Part shown: in pieces, positions 42,245-52,965 of the stretch
How positions within the stretch are numbered: the stretch's first letter is position 1
Layout of the letters: each line of letters opens with the position of its first letter
DNA from: Nymphaea colorata
Lineage: Eukaryota > Streptophyta > Magnoliopsida > Nymphaeales > Nymphaeaceae
NCBI RefSeq assembly: GCF_008831285.2
Contig: NC_045145.1
Location: 11,222,802-11,286,801 of the forward strand
Length of the DNA stretch: 64,000 bases
Reading direction: 5' to 3'
Translations under genes and position numbers: made by a program
The notes under the pieces: model-generated
Told to the model about the DNA's origin: nothing
Database searches by the model: none
The model's input: only the letters and a program-made list of their open reading frames with translations

Positions 42245-43337
42245 ATGAACAACTTGCCTTTGAGTATCCCAACCTGTCATTGGTTAAGCCTTTTGTAAAC
42301 AAATCTGCAACTTGTTCTTCAATGCTAACAAATTCAGGATTGACCTTCCGTCTCACAAAATGTTGGTCAAACTCGATGTATTTAGCTTTAATGTGATGGG
42401 CTGGGATAAAAGACATGCCTACAGCACTTTAACTATCACACAGCAATAGAACAAGAGAGATCCCTTTAAGCAAATTTTGAACCCAAGTAACTTCAACTGT
42501 GGCAGTAGCCATTGACCTAGACTTTGCATGAATGTCAGATCTAATCACAGCCTTTTGCTTCCTGCCACTCCATAATATGAAGTTGTGATTATTGTCACAA
42601 ATATTGTGTTCTCGGGCTTTTAGCGGCCAAATTTTTCTCAAATATTTTTCGGCAAAGTTGTTTTTCTCAGAAAAACCTCACAAGATACTCAAAAAACTCT
42701 AAAAATGAAAAACTTTTCAAAAAAATAGTAAAGATAAATAAACCAGAAACTAATAAGAAAACGTAACTAAAACTAGATAAAAGTGAGAAAAATAATGTTT
42801 TAACTTTAATTATGATAAAATTATGAAAAATAATTTAGTTTAAGTTCAAATTTAAATACATGATATTAACGTTAAAAAAGAGAAAAATAAAAAAATAGAA
42901 ACAATGTGAACATAATGTGAAAATAACGAGAAAAAACGTGATAAATGTATTTGCCTTTTTTCTAAGAATATCGCAATTTTTCACGTTGTTCTTGTTTTTC
43001 TCATTAATATCATGATATTTTCCAAAATTTCGCGATATCAATGACACTGGTTGTGACCAATGAAGACACAATATTCAAGACTGCCAATCTCTCATCTGGC
43101 TCCCCAGCTCAATCAGCATTAGTGTAGACAACAAGTTCATGCTTACTTCCTTTTGGCAATGTTCACTTGTAAACAATATGAGGATGTGTAAAGGTTAGGC
43201 ACTGCAAAATGCGAATCAAAACTGTGATATTCATAAGGACCATCACATAAATCTCTAACTTGAACTGCTAACTTGTGATGAAAAATGCCTGGTGTGGCCA
43301 AAGATCTACAATCTTTCATGCTTTACATTTGGAAGCT
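42245..43337 (-). pseudogene. Copia element 4, 3' half (RT end and RNase H), minus strand
   Basis: The minus strand reads copia motifs in order: CLTFTHPHIVY (connection region, about 43220), KHELVVYTNAD...AGEPDERLA (RNase H start, 43075-43150), YCVFIGHN, then after a 461-bp insertion HNFILWSGRKQKAV, SMATATVEVTWVQNLL, AKYIEFDQHFVRRKV and EEQVADLFTKGLTNDRLG (down to 42245). Stops and slips are frequent. The 5' half of what appears to be the same element is at 49519-51415. Confidence 0.78.
42589..43049. mobile_element. 461-bp MITE-like insertion with 7-bp target duplication, copy 2
   Basis: It interrupts the copia RNase H exactly between recognisable codons. The heptamer GTTGTGA flanks both sides (42582-42588 and 43050-43056). 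The insert is very AT-rich and non-coding. Its ends have only weakly similar inverted sequences (ATTGTCACAAATAT against CAGTGTCATTGATAT). A relative lies at 35515-35880. Confidence 0.65.
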
Positions 43338-43607
43338 TGTTAGGCGCAAGTTATTTCAGCATTTCTTTTAATTTCTGTTAAAGTTATTTTAGTCTGCGTG
43401 AGGTTATTTCCTTTTGTAACGGCTTGGGTCCAATTAGGCTTGTGTTAACCCAACCCATCACGTCATGTACTTAAGCTCGATTAAGAGCAATTAAACCCTA
43501 ATGAAGAATTATTTGGCGTGCGAGAAGCTGGGCTTCGTGTGGCTTGTGAAGGTTACAGCCGTTGGGCAGCGGCGTTAATCAAGTTGTTAGTCGTGCAGAG
43601 GCTAACA
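43338..43607 (+). repeat. Probable 5' LTR of gypsy element 2
   Basis: TGTTAGGCGC...GAGGCTAACA, 270 bp, directly before AGGTATCAAAGC, a one- or two-mismatch version of the Met PBS. Confidence 0.55.
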
Positions 43608-43721
43608 AGGTATCAAAGCTTCAGTGACCATGGTAGAAAGGATCACATCCAGGAATCGATCGCAGCGGTAGAGCAACATCGAAATCAGATGGAAGCAGCA
43701 ATCGGCGGCTAGGAAGGACGG

Positions 43722-44477
43722 ATGCATGGGATGAACCAACGGCTGAATGCGGTGGACGCACGATTGGAGGCCACGATGGTAGAGCAACAGGCGTTGTCGG
43801 CACTTTTACGTGAAAGCCTGCAGCAAGGTTCTCAACAACGTTCACCTAATTCCGACCAGACTCAGTCCGACGATTGCAGGGAACATGGATGGCCAGCGAA
43901 CGGCGCAGGAGGGGCAGCTTGGCGTCCCGCGAAGATGGAGTTTTCGAGATTTTCAGGAGATGATCCAGTGAGTTGGGTGTTTCGCGCCGAAGAATACCTC
44001 GATTGCCAAGGGATCGTGGGCGATCACTGGGTCAACCAAACGGCAGTGTATATTGAGGGTGCTGCAATATGTTGGTACTGCTAGCTGGTATCGCACCAAG
44101 GAAAACCTGATTGGGAAACACTGGTCAGGGAGATCACATCTCGCTTTGGTCTGTCGGCATATCTTGATTATAATGTGGAATTCTCATGGATAAAATAGAC
44201 AGGTACGGTGGTAGAGTACCAAGAAAATTTGGAAGCCTTGACCAATATAGTGCGTGGATGGCCCATCGAGGCTTTGATCGGAGCCTTTGTCGGAGGACTC
44301 AAGGATGAAATACGTATCGAAGTCCAAGATATGAAGCCACGAACATTATTGGACTGCTTTGAACTTGTCTGCACGGTGGAGGAGAAAAACAAGCTACTGC
44401 AAGTAAACCAGTCGGGGCACCATCAGCAGGAATTGGTTGGACGCGAGGAGCAGCCCACACAAGACGATGAAATCTGA
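43722..44477 (+). pseudogene. Gypsy 2 gag, interrupted
   Basis: Frames 43722-44084 and 44208-44477 carry MEFSRFSGDDPVSWVFRAEE, an AIC-W motif, YQENLEALTNIVRGW and GGLKDEIRIEVQ, typical of plant gypsy gag. Stop codons at 44083 and near 44190-44200 separate them. Confidence 0.82.
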
Positions 44478-45102
44478 TGTTTTTTCATATGCCGCAGGGA
44501 GAAACCAGAAAGGTAACGCGCCTCACCAAGCCGTGAGACACTTGACGCCCGAACAAATCAAGGAGAAGAGGCGGCAAGGCATATGTTTCCACTGTGATCG
44601 CCCCTGGGTACCAGGGCATAATTGCAGGCGATTGCACATGTACCTTGTGGAGGAGGGTGACACACCACTAGAGGCTGACGAGGACTCCCATTTAGCCGCT
44701 GAACCAGACACCGTTGAGGAAAGGAGGACACCAGAAATCTCGCTGCATGCCCTGGCTGGCGATGAGGTTATGCATCTGATGCGTGTGGAGGGCAAGCTGC
44801 GAGGCCGAACCGTGAGTGTACTGATCGACACGGGCTCGACTAACAATTTCATTTGTGAGAAGTCGGCCCGAGCTCTAAGATGCAGCATGGAGGCCCAGCC
44901 AGCTTTTGACGTGGTGGTCGGTGATGGTAGTACACTGAAGTGCAAAGGTAAATGCCAATTGGAAAAGTTGGAGATCCAGGGTCTTCAATTTCCTGTACAG
45001 CTGTATATTCTAGCCATGGTGGGAGCCGACTTGGTGTTGGGCATCCAGTGGCTGCCAACTGGGAGAGGTATGGGATTTCGTATGCATGAAGATGCAGTTT
45101 AG
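44437..45102 (+). pseudogene. Gypsy 2 zinc finger and protease
   Basis: Zinc finger CFHCDRPWVPGHNC (the C-x2-C..GH-x-C variant common in this group), then an acidic linker and the protease motif VLIDTGSTNNFICEKSA with a normal D-T-G. VLGIQWLPT follows, marking the protease C-terminus. The start overlaps the gag frame. Confidence 0.85.
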
Positions 45103-45329
45103 AGGACCCGCAAACGAAAGGTTTACACTCAAAGCAAGTCCCAACGACCTTGTTTAGAAGCCCCAACCGTAGGTCTGATGAAAGGATCGACAACCTCTTT
45201 CCAGTTGTTCTCAACTCAAGTGTCGGTGAAGGTAAAAGAGGAGGGTCAGTGTGGGTCCAAAGGGTATCGAAGAACGCTATAGTTAATAATACATGAGTTC
45301 GGACCAGTTTTCAGCACACCCAAGTCGCT

Positions 45330-46290
45330 GCCCCCTGAGCAGGGATGTGAACACCGCATTGAGTTACAGCCAGGAGCAGAACCTGTTAAATCACGACCCT
45401 ATCGTTACAATCGTGTACCGCTGAGTAACACTCGAGGAACTTGTGCGGGAAATGCTGAAAACAGGGGTGATTCAGCCAAGTCACAACCCCCTTTGCATCG
45501 CCCACCTTGTTGGTCAAAAAGAAAGACGGGAGCTGGCGTTTCTATGTGGACTATCATGCGTTCAACGCCATCACTATCAAAGATAGGTATCTGATACCCA
45601 TTGTGGAACATTTGCTAGATGAGCTTTATGAGGCATGTATATTTTCCAAACTCAACTTGTGCTCATGTTATCATCAAATCCGTGTTGTAAAGAACGACAT
45701 TCCTAAAACTGCTTTCCACACCCACGACGGGCTTACGAGTTCACCATCATGCCATTTGGGTTGACAAACGCGCCTTCTACCTTTTAGTCACTGATGAATG
45801 ATGCATTTCGCCCCTTCTTACGAAGGTTCGTATTGGTATTCTTTGGTGATATTTTGATTTACAGCAAAGATGAACAAGAACATCTCAGACATCTGCTAAC
45901 CGTATTAGTAGTACTACAGCGACACCAATTGCATGCTAAACTTTTGAAGTGTGTTTAGAGCACTTCCAAGATTGCTTATCTAGGACATGTGATAAGCCAA
46001 CAGAAGGTGAGCATGGAACAGGAAAAGGTCTAGGCGGTGAAAGGTTGGAGCTCGCCCAAAAGCATAAGAGCGTGCATTTCTTGGACTCACGGGTCACTAC
46101 CACAAGTTTGTCCAAAACTACGGGCTGGTGGCAGCACCTCTCACAGCGCTAACAAAGAAAGGCAAATTTGTGTGGAGTACTCAGGCGGAACAAGCATTCT
46201 AACAACTTAAGGAGGCAATGACGGCAGCCCCGGTTATGCAAATGCCTAATTTTCAGCTCCCATTTACTGTCGAATCAGATGGATCATATT
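45330..46290 (+). pseudogene. Gypsy 2 reverse transcriptase and RNase H start
   Basis: Scattered over frames: LVKKKDGSWRFYVDYHAFNA, IFSKLNLCSCYHQIRV, then VFFGDILIYSKDEQEH, where the active-site FDD reads FGD. The thumb and RNase H start (MQMPNFQLPFTVESDGS) end near 46290. Several stops and slips are present. Confidence 0.82.
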
Positions 46291-46299
46291 GATTGATCA

Positions 46300-48030
46300 T
46301 TGCAGCCTTAGACATTGCCTCCAACAGTTGTCGCTATCTCCAGCGCTTCAAAAAATATGAAGAATATATAAGCGATCTCACAAGCTTTGTGGCTACGATG
46401 GCAGTTCTTCCTTTACTTGGGCAAGAAATGTTACCTAGAACTATGTCGTCCTGAGGGAGCTCGATCGTGGCCAATCTGGCCTAGAGAAGAGCCATCACCG
46501 CTGGAAATGGAAGAAGAGTTCGAGAGGTTGGATGCCGGCCATTGGTGGTTAGGCGTGAAGCCAGAAAGTGAGGGAAATTGATTGCAGTTTCCTGGACCAA
46601 ATTGGGTAACGCCTAAGCACAATCCTGCAGTGGAGACGTGGCAGCAATTGATTGACCAAATCTTAAGACGTCTATAAGGAGGTGAGCAGAAATGGCAGCG
46701 GGAAGCAAGTTGTAGGACTGCTGACCGACACCATTGCACGCATGGAGAAGGAGCATAAGAAGATAATGCTCTAGCTTCAACCCTAATGGAAAATGCAAAC
46801 CAAGGAGGCGTTACTTGTAGTTTGGCTACCAAGCGGCAAGAGGAGTGGGGTTATGGTGAAAAGAAATCACAGCAAAATAGGCTAACATCAATTCACCTCT
46901 TTGTTCCTAATATGGGATCCAAGGAAGGCGACAATGGAGATTGGAGTGGGAGATCAGTGAGGCAACGGGAGAAACCCCCTTGGGATCGAGTGATGACAGC
47001 AACAAGAGAAGATAGGGAAGGGTCTGCCATTGGAATTGAAGACTAGAAGGCATCGCCTCGAGTGAAAAAAGTATACGGGCAGGACATGGGAGAAGACAAT
47101 CCAAGTAAAAGGAGGAAGGGCTACATACCATCAATCCATGTATGAAAGAGATGCACTTCATCATTGTAGAACCTCGCCATTGACTAAAGTGTTAAGGTAT
47201 GCTTCCTTCCTTTCCTTCAAACTTGACAGGCTTTTACGCAACCCAATGCAGCTCCCTTCAACCAAAGTAGGACTTCTTGGATGGAAGATGGAGGAGCCAG
47301 AGAAGTGTTTCATCGTGTGCAAGACCATTGATGACGATGAACTAGGCAGAAGCAGTCAACAGTTCTTGAAGAGAGCTCCTCTAGAAATTGAGATGGAGAA
47401 AGCAACTGGTCAGAGAGGGGAGAGAGAGATGAGGCCGGCGACTCTAGGCAAGGAGAAAGGAGGCTCAAGGGAACTAGGACTTCAGGTACCACTATTTGAT
47501 ATTGATCTTATTTCCTTGGATATCACCGATCAGATTCTAGCGAAGAGAAAAGTAATTCACCGTAAAGTGCAAGGTGAATGGCCCTTGAAATCAGAGTGCA
47601 AGGCCACTGAGGGATATCAGACCATAAGGGGTGAAAATAAGGGCCGATTAGAAGAAGGGGAAAGAATTGTGTTGCTGGTCCAGGTGACCTGCCACAAGCC
47701 CAACCACAACAAGCAACAGATATTGAAATTAGATTTGCAGATTGACACTGCTATAAATTCTGGAAATTATGGTAATCCTGCATCTAAGGGCATGAGTCGA
47801 AATGTTGGCGTTGCACGCCAATCCCTTAAACAGATAAGCATTCGCTTTAGAAGAAGCAGGCTTACTATTTCAGTGTTCCAGTTCTTGAAGCCATCATTGG
47901 TCACTCTCCTTATTCAAAAGTTGACAGCAAGAAGGTCCTGGTGGCCAGCCCAAATGCAGGACGGTGCAAGGAGATCACACCTTCTATAATAAAAATGCCT
48001 ATATACGGATATGGAAGGCCACCCTTATTC
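46300..48030 (+). other. Unidentified sequence inside gypsy 2, with 283-codon open frame
   Basis: The expected RNase H and integrase are missing. A plus-strand frame at 47138-47989 is open for 283 codons and starts MYERDALHHCRTSPLTK; it includes LFDIDLISLDITDQILAKRK. I recognise no domain. A further frame around 46387-46581 is short. This stretch could be captured host DNA like the PDS5-like part next to it, or an unknown insertion. I would not call a gene. Confidence 0.35.
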
Positions 48031-48039
48031 ATACTGATG

Positions 48040-48900
48040 CTACGGGTAAAATCTGCGCAAATGTTTTTGTGGCTTCTGTCATAGACCTCTTGTGGACGGT
48101 GGTCAACATCTGTCCTTCAATTCTAAAAGGCTCTGAAGAGAGCTTTGTTAAGCTGTTGATGGAAAAGCTTTGCCCTTTGGAAGACAAGCTCCTACAGCCA
48201 TTGGCTAGAGCAAGCAGCCATATCTCAATTCCATTTCCTTTGCTATTCCCATTCTTGGAGCCGCAGTGTTTGGAGGGAACCCATTCACGAACAAAGCATT
48301 TTCCTTCAGTGACTGCTGCAGTAACAGATGCATCTTCTGAACCAGCTCTGTCAGATCAGTATAAGAAACTTATGAACTCTGTGCCAACTGTTTTACAATG
48401 ATTGGGCACACTTGCACAACATCGTGGAACTCGTTCAAGGCAAAAGCTTGGGCAACTATTTGGCATTTTAATAAAGCTTATGCTGGTGGGTGCAATTTCA
48501 GACGGCAATAATGCAAGTGAGAACGACTCATCTCCGGTTAGCATAAGTCGTACCTGTTCTTCAGCTGCATAGAAAATGGGATGCTCAAGTTTCACCACAA
48601 CTTTCCCATGTAGTCATTCCAAGGGCTTGGGATCATTCAGATTTGGGTTGCCATCATTTTCGTGACAAAATAAACAAGTTCCTAAGATCCCGCTCCTTAA
48701 CTAGAAAATATGTTTGTGCTTTTGCAGTGTCTACTTGTGTTTGCTATGACAATTTTCAGGAAAATTGTGAAGAATAGCTCACTGAATTTATGGAAGGCTG
48801 TCACCAAGAGGTTCAGAATCGTCCAGCGTATTTTCACGGCTCAGATGGAGTAACAACGACATACTATCCTGAATATGTTCTTGCTTGATTTTCACGACTT
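48040..48900 (+). pseudogene. PDS5-like cohesin cofactor fragment, intronless and broken
   Basis: Plus-strand translation gives SILKGSEESFVKLLMEK, DKLLQPLARASSHIS, CLEGTHSRTKH, MNSVPTVLQ, then past a stop LGTLAQH, AISDGNNASENDSSPVS, NKFLRSRSLTRKYVCAF and TTYYPEYVLA. These follow, in order, the HEAT-repeat region I know from plant PDS5 proteins, which regulate cohesin on chromosomes. About 280 residues run without any intron, but with at least two in-frame stops (48399-48401 and near 48570) and frame slips. It is therefore a dead copy, probably made from mRNA, and lies within the borders of gypsy element 2. A minus-strand frame at 48788-48976 is its shadow. Confidence 0.65.
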
Positions 48901-49040
48901 TACACCTTGTAATTGCAGCCAATGCATTCTTTACAAGGTTCTCACCATCTTTCACCCGCCAGAAACAGGTGGTCAATACAGCATGGTGGGGCTACTCGCC
49001 AGGAAAAGAGGACGGGGAAGCAATCGAGAGATTTAAATAA

Positions 49041-49340
49041 ATGCCCATGCAAAACACCTCAATGGCAGGCCCTAATCTGATGGGCAAAAGGACCTGCAAT
49101 CAATTTCATGGAAATAGAGATTTTACAGTTCTGTGGGAAGCTGTGGGGTTGCTGCAGGCATTTACAAAGAAATGCACCAAGTTCAGTGATTGGGAGTTCA
49201 ATGCAAACACAGAGGCCTGGAATGCATCCCTTGGCTTGTTAGAGGGCTCTTATCAACAGCAGTCTTTTCTTTTACACCTTGAGGATAAGGTGTTTTTTGA
49301 AGGGAGGAGTAATGTTAGCGCCCAAGGGTTCAGGGCCTGA
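49041..49340 (+). pseudogene. Gypsy 2 C-terminal tail
   Basis: A 99-codon frame whose end FLLHLEDKVFFEGRSN resembles the last residues of gypsy polyproteins, which usually run straight into the purine tract and LTR. The first half is not recognised. Confidence 0.45.
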
Positions 49341-49518
49341 ATCGGGTCTACTGGACTGACCTACAAGTTGGTTATGAATAAGGGAATTGGGAGTCCATTT
49401 AGGGTTATTGATGTCATAGGGAATTTCCTCGTGAGGATCGCTCTAACCGGGTTAGAGCAAGTGTGCGGGTGAATTTTTTTAGCTTGTAGCAGGTGGAGTT
49501 ACCAGGTGGCTGCTAACA
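49313..49518 (+). repeat. Possible 3' LTR of gypsy element 2
   Basis: TGTTAGCGCCCAAG...GGCTGCTAACA after a purine-rich GAAGGGAGGAG. It shares its tips, but little else, with the 5' unit. Confidence 0.35.
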
Positions 49519-51415
49519 GAACATCTTTAGAGATTAAAAGAGTTTGTGTAGTTCTACGATACGACAATGTTTTCTTTCAGAAATTTCATTCTATTGAGGA
49601 GGTTTTTGCCGGTACATTTGGCACAAAACTTGTGTTCTTCAAAGAATTCTTTGAAATTGAAAGGTACTTTCCTCCAAAATCAGATCAAAAGATTTTGATA
49701 TTGGTGTGAAATTGCTTCATAATTAGTTGATAAAAGGAATTGAAACAAAGAAAAAACTTCAAACAACAAATTTAGTAAAATCATCTATAAATATAACATA
49801 GTAAGAGAAGCCACCTTTTGACATTATCGAAGCTAATCCCCATACATCCAAATGAACCAATCCAAAGAAAATTTGCTTATAAATGATGTATTTCCAAAAG
49901 GTACAGACTTCATTTTTCCCAAGACGCATTCATTCATTACATGAGAAGAAATTTTCATTACAAAGTCCATTCAAGAAGGGAATACAAGCCATTTTTCATA
50001 GACTAGTGTGACGCAGTCTTTGATGCCAAAAAAAAGAGATCTTCTTTCTTTACAGCATTACAAAAAGCTCTAGATAGGTCCAAGATGTCCATGTAATACT
50101 GGTCGCTTTATCCATATCCTTCCCCAATCATCATCCCTTAAAAGTGGTCAAGTATCCAACATTTGTCATATGAGAAAGTGATTATGATCAACAATTTGAG
50201 ATACAGATAAATATTTTGGAATGCATTTAACATTTGGTACATAAAATTCCTTCTAATTTTCAACTTTTTCAAGACTTTCAATACTTTTAATTTTCAAGGA
50301 AGTTCCATCTCTAGTAGAACTAGAAACAAAATGAGGATATTAGCTACTTTTGTGTTTAGTAAAATGTGGTTCATTCAGGGTCACATGGAATGAAGCTTTG
50401 GAGTTTATAAGCCCAGTAATTGTACCTTGTGAAGGAGAAGTAACTGCTCTAGTGGTTGAGGTGCTTTCCTTCAAAAACGGTTGGAGAACCTTGGCTGGTT
50501 AAGCAAGTGAAAGACCTTCAAGTGGGAGGGTTTCTTCTTTATCTTGGCAACCTTCAGCAATAGCAACTTCCTTTTCAAGCTTCTTTAACTTTGGCCTTCT
50601 TGGTTTTATATGCCCAAGTTCTTGACAATGAAAGCAAATCACTTTCTTGCTAAAGTCTTCCTTATTCTTTCCAAAGTGGGGCAGGCAAACAATAAACCAA
50701 TAAGGTTTAATGTGATTTGTAGGCTTCAAGAGAGCCAAAACACTTCACAGTTTCACTCCCTTCTTAGGAATGTGCAATTCTATTTTCCTCAACAATAGAT
50801 TCAACGAGGCTTCATTTATTGTTAGACCCGTAGAACTATGGAGTAAAGACGTTATGGCTACATATCAAATTCTGGCCTCAACCCCACAATAAACTTATAA
50901 AACTTGTTTTTTTGCATTTGTTTTCCTCGAAGAAGCATATCTTCAGAACAACACCATTTAGGTTCAAAAATAGTCCATTCATCCCATAATTGTGACAATT
51001 CTCCGTAATAATCTTTAATAAGCGTTTTTCCCCTTCGTGAACACCAGCAATCTTGACTTGCACATTCCACTTGTGTGCAGCACCTTTCATTGTATGCATC
51101 TCTTTAAGAATTTCCCATGGTTCATTGGCATGCTCAAATTTAGCAAGTTGAGCACTTACGGAAGTCTCAAAAATATTCAAAAACTGTGACTGTGTGACAT
51201 CATTTTGTGGTGGCCAATTCTCCACATATTCCATTTATTTTCGTTTTCTTTTTCAGCACCTTCCAATTCTTTAGTCTTCTCTTTCTTTGTCTTGATTAGG
51301 ATGAGTTTAGGTTCATTTTCAGAACCATCAACGTATCCCCAAAAACTCTTTCTATCAATGTGATGTTTCACGGTAGATGCCCATGTCACATAATTCATGG
51401 AGTTGAGCTTAAGAA
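49519..51415 (-). pseudogene. Copia element 4, 5' half (gag to integrase), minus strand
   Basis: Read right to left: gag start NYVTWASTVKHHIDRKSFWG (51360-51400), gag core WEILKEMHTMKGAAHKWNVQ (about 51070-51130), zinc knuckle CFHCQELGHIKPRRP with the last Cys replaced by Arg (50580-50640), pre-integrase FFWHQRLRHTSL (about 50000), integrase start LVHLDVWGLASIMSKGGF and YYVIFIDDFTKF (49765-49860), and the second-Asp region SDFGGKYLS (about 49660). Stops are frequent. The missing integrase end and RT N-terminus should lie where gypsy 2 now sits. Confidence 0.75.
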
Positions 51416-52443
51416 AAGGTTGGAAGGAAAGCTATTCCTTACTTTCCTTTTTAAAAGGAAACAGGAGAGAGAAAACACCATAGGATGATGGAGATGATCA
51501 CCAAACAGCCACAAGTTCTTCAAAATAAACCTCCTTCTTCATAGTGTAAGAGATACTTTATGGAAATCCTAGAAATCATGATCATCTATACCACAGAAAC
51601 TTTGTCAAACAGTTGTTGGATTGCCAGCAACTAACTCAGCAACAATCTTTTACAGCAGTTCAAATGACTGCCACCAATACACGTGATGATCTGTTAAGGA
51701 TTGCATCACCAGCTTCAAAGTCAGCACCATGCAGCTCTAAAAATTCCATCGAACGCATGGTGAGCAGTCCTGTTAGGATCAGCACAAAGACATCTCCAAA
51801 AGACGAAGAACTTGGAGAACTCCTGTTGTCAAACTATAAGCCAACCAAGGATCTAATACAATGAAGAGATCTGTATTCTTAGACTTCCCCAAGGAAAAAA
51901 GCAGTCAATCCATCTGGGAGAGCAGATATGGAGAGATATTTATATCTCACCTCTTAAGCTAGACACACAGATTAGGAGACAGTGCACAAAGGCACCAAGA
52001 ATTACTAAATGGCATAGCAAAACAGCTTCCAAGAAGCTTAGAAAAAAAGGGCTTAAAATTACCTTAAGTAGACCAGGAAAGAGGAGCCATTGGGTTCCAA
52101 CAGCTAGAAATTCTAACAGTTGGAAGCCCAAACAGCTCCCGGACTGCTCAACTGATTCAGCCAAAAAATAAACAGAAAAATACAAAAGATGAATACAAAA
52201 AAATGAATAGAAAAGAGAATAAAAAGTGACTACAAAAAGAGGAGAAAAATATGAACAGAAAGATATTCTATAAATTCTATTGACAACAATATGAATAAAA
52301 AGATATTCAATAAATTCTATTAACTTCCTAACATGTACTGCATCTGAAGGAGAAGTTACAGCATAGCACATTCATCAAGTACCAATGCTCCCATTAGCAG
52401 TAGAAATAGTCAAAAGGTGATTGGAAATGTGCTAAACAGTCAC
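51416..52443. other. Stretch between copia 4 and candidate exons
   Basis: Mostly non-coding. A plus-strand frame (51613-51864) after a TCAAACAG acceptor encodes a Ser-rich peptide ending ELLLSNYKPTKDLIQ. A minus-strand block (about 52063-52143) ending LLFPGLLK|GTAATT could be another exon of the gene to the right. Neither has a known motif. Confidence 0.3.
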
Positions 52444-52617
52444 CTTTAGATTGGATAGAACTGCTAGAAAATGTGATTTCGTTACTGCTTGGGAATTTCC
52501 CATTCTCATGTTGTGCATATCGAAAACAGAACCAAAAATTAGGTATGTAGTGCCACAATCACTTTCCCTTCCAATATCACGCCATTCGCCTGTGGCCTGC
52601 TTCAGTATGGATACAAC
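52444..52617 (-). CDS. Candidate exon of an unidentified minus-strand host gene
   Basis: 58 codons between acceptor TATGTTTAAG and donor AAG|GTGACT, in phase 0. It reads VVSILKQATGEWRDIGRESD and on to TKSHFLAVLSNLK. No domain is recognised. It is placed with the blocks at 52690-52965 and 54104-54216 because strand, spacing and phase agree. Confidence 0.4.
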
Positions 52618-52689
52618 CTTAAACATATCAGAGGATATTAACAATAACAAAGGTAGAGATTAAAAACTAAGATATTCTCTTTTTTTTTG

Positions 52690-52965
52690 GGAGCATTTAT
52701 CATTTCAATTCTTGAGATCATATTGCAGACCAAATAACTAGTCTTGCTGATGTCAGCACCATCCAGGTGTTTCCTGTATGAAGGAGAGCCCATTGTATAA
52801 GAACCATGTCGTGCTTCTTTTCTTGCAACTGCTGCAACATCTTGGGCATCCTTCAGTTTGAGAACACAATCAAGGAAATAGCTGAAACATGGACTCCATA
52901 ATTCACCAAGCTGCTTCCTTACTTGTCTTAGATGATCAAAAAAACAGCATTTCCCATAGAGGCAG
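52690..52965 (-). CDS. Candidate exon of the same unidentified gene
   Basis: Follows acceptor GTGCTTTGCAG and needs a phase-2 start, which matches the end of the candidate first exon. It reads QVRKQLGELWSPCFSYFLD, VLKLKDAQDVAAVARKEARH and SYRKHLDGADISKTSYL. The donor is uncertain (perhaps TTG|GTCTGC). The open frame continues to 52638. Confidence 0.4.

Larger units (their letters stand above)
43338..49518 (+). mobile_element. Ty3/gypsy element 2, rearranged, carrying host-gene sequence
   Basis: A 5' LTR-like unit (43338-43607) and degenerate Met PBS (AGGTATCAAAGC) are followed by gag, a zinc finger, protease and RT up to about 46290. RNase H and integrase cannot be found. Instead there are unidentified frames and a PDS5-like fragment. 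The right end has HLEDKVFFEGRSN, which resembles the C-terminus of some gypsy polyproteins, then a purine tract GAAGGGAGGAG and a TGTTAGCGCC...GCTAACA unit (49313-49518). The two terminal units share their tips but not their interiors, and no target duplication is seen. It may be a chimera of two elements. Confidence 0.55.

Noticed and set aside
48788-48976. Minus-strand 62-codon frame with protein-like composition
   Set aside because: The plus strand here carries the PDS5-like TTYYPEYVLA segment; the minus frame is its antisense shadow.
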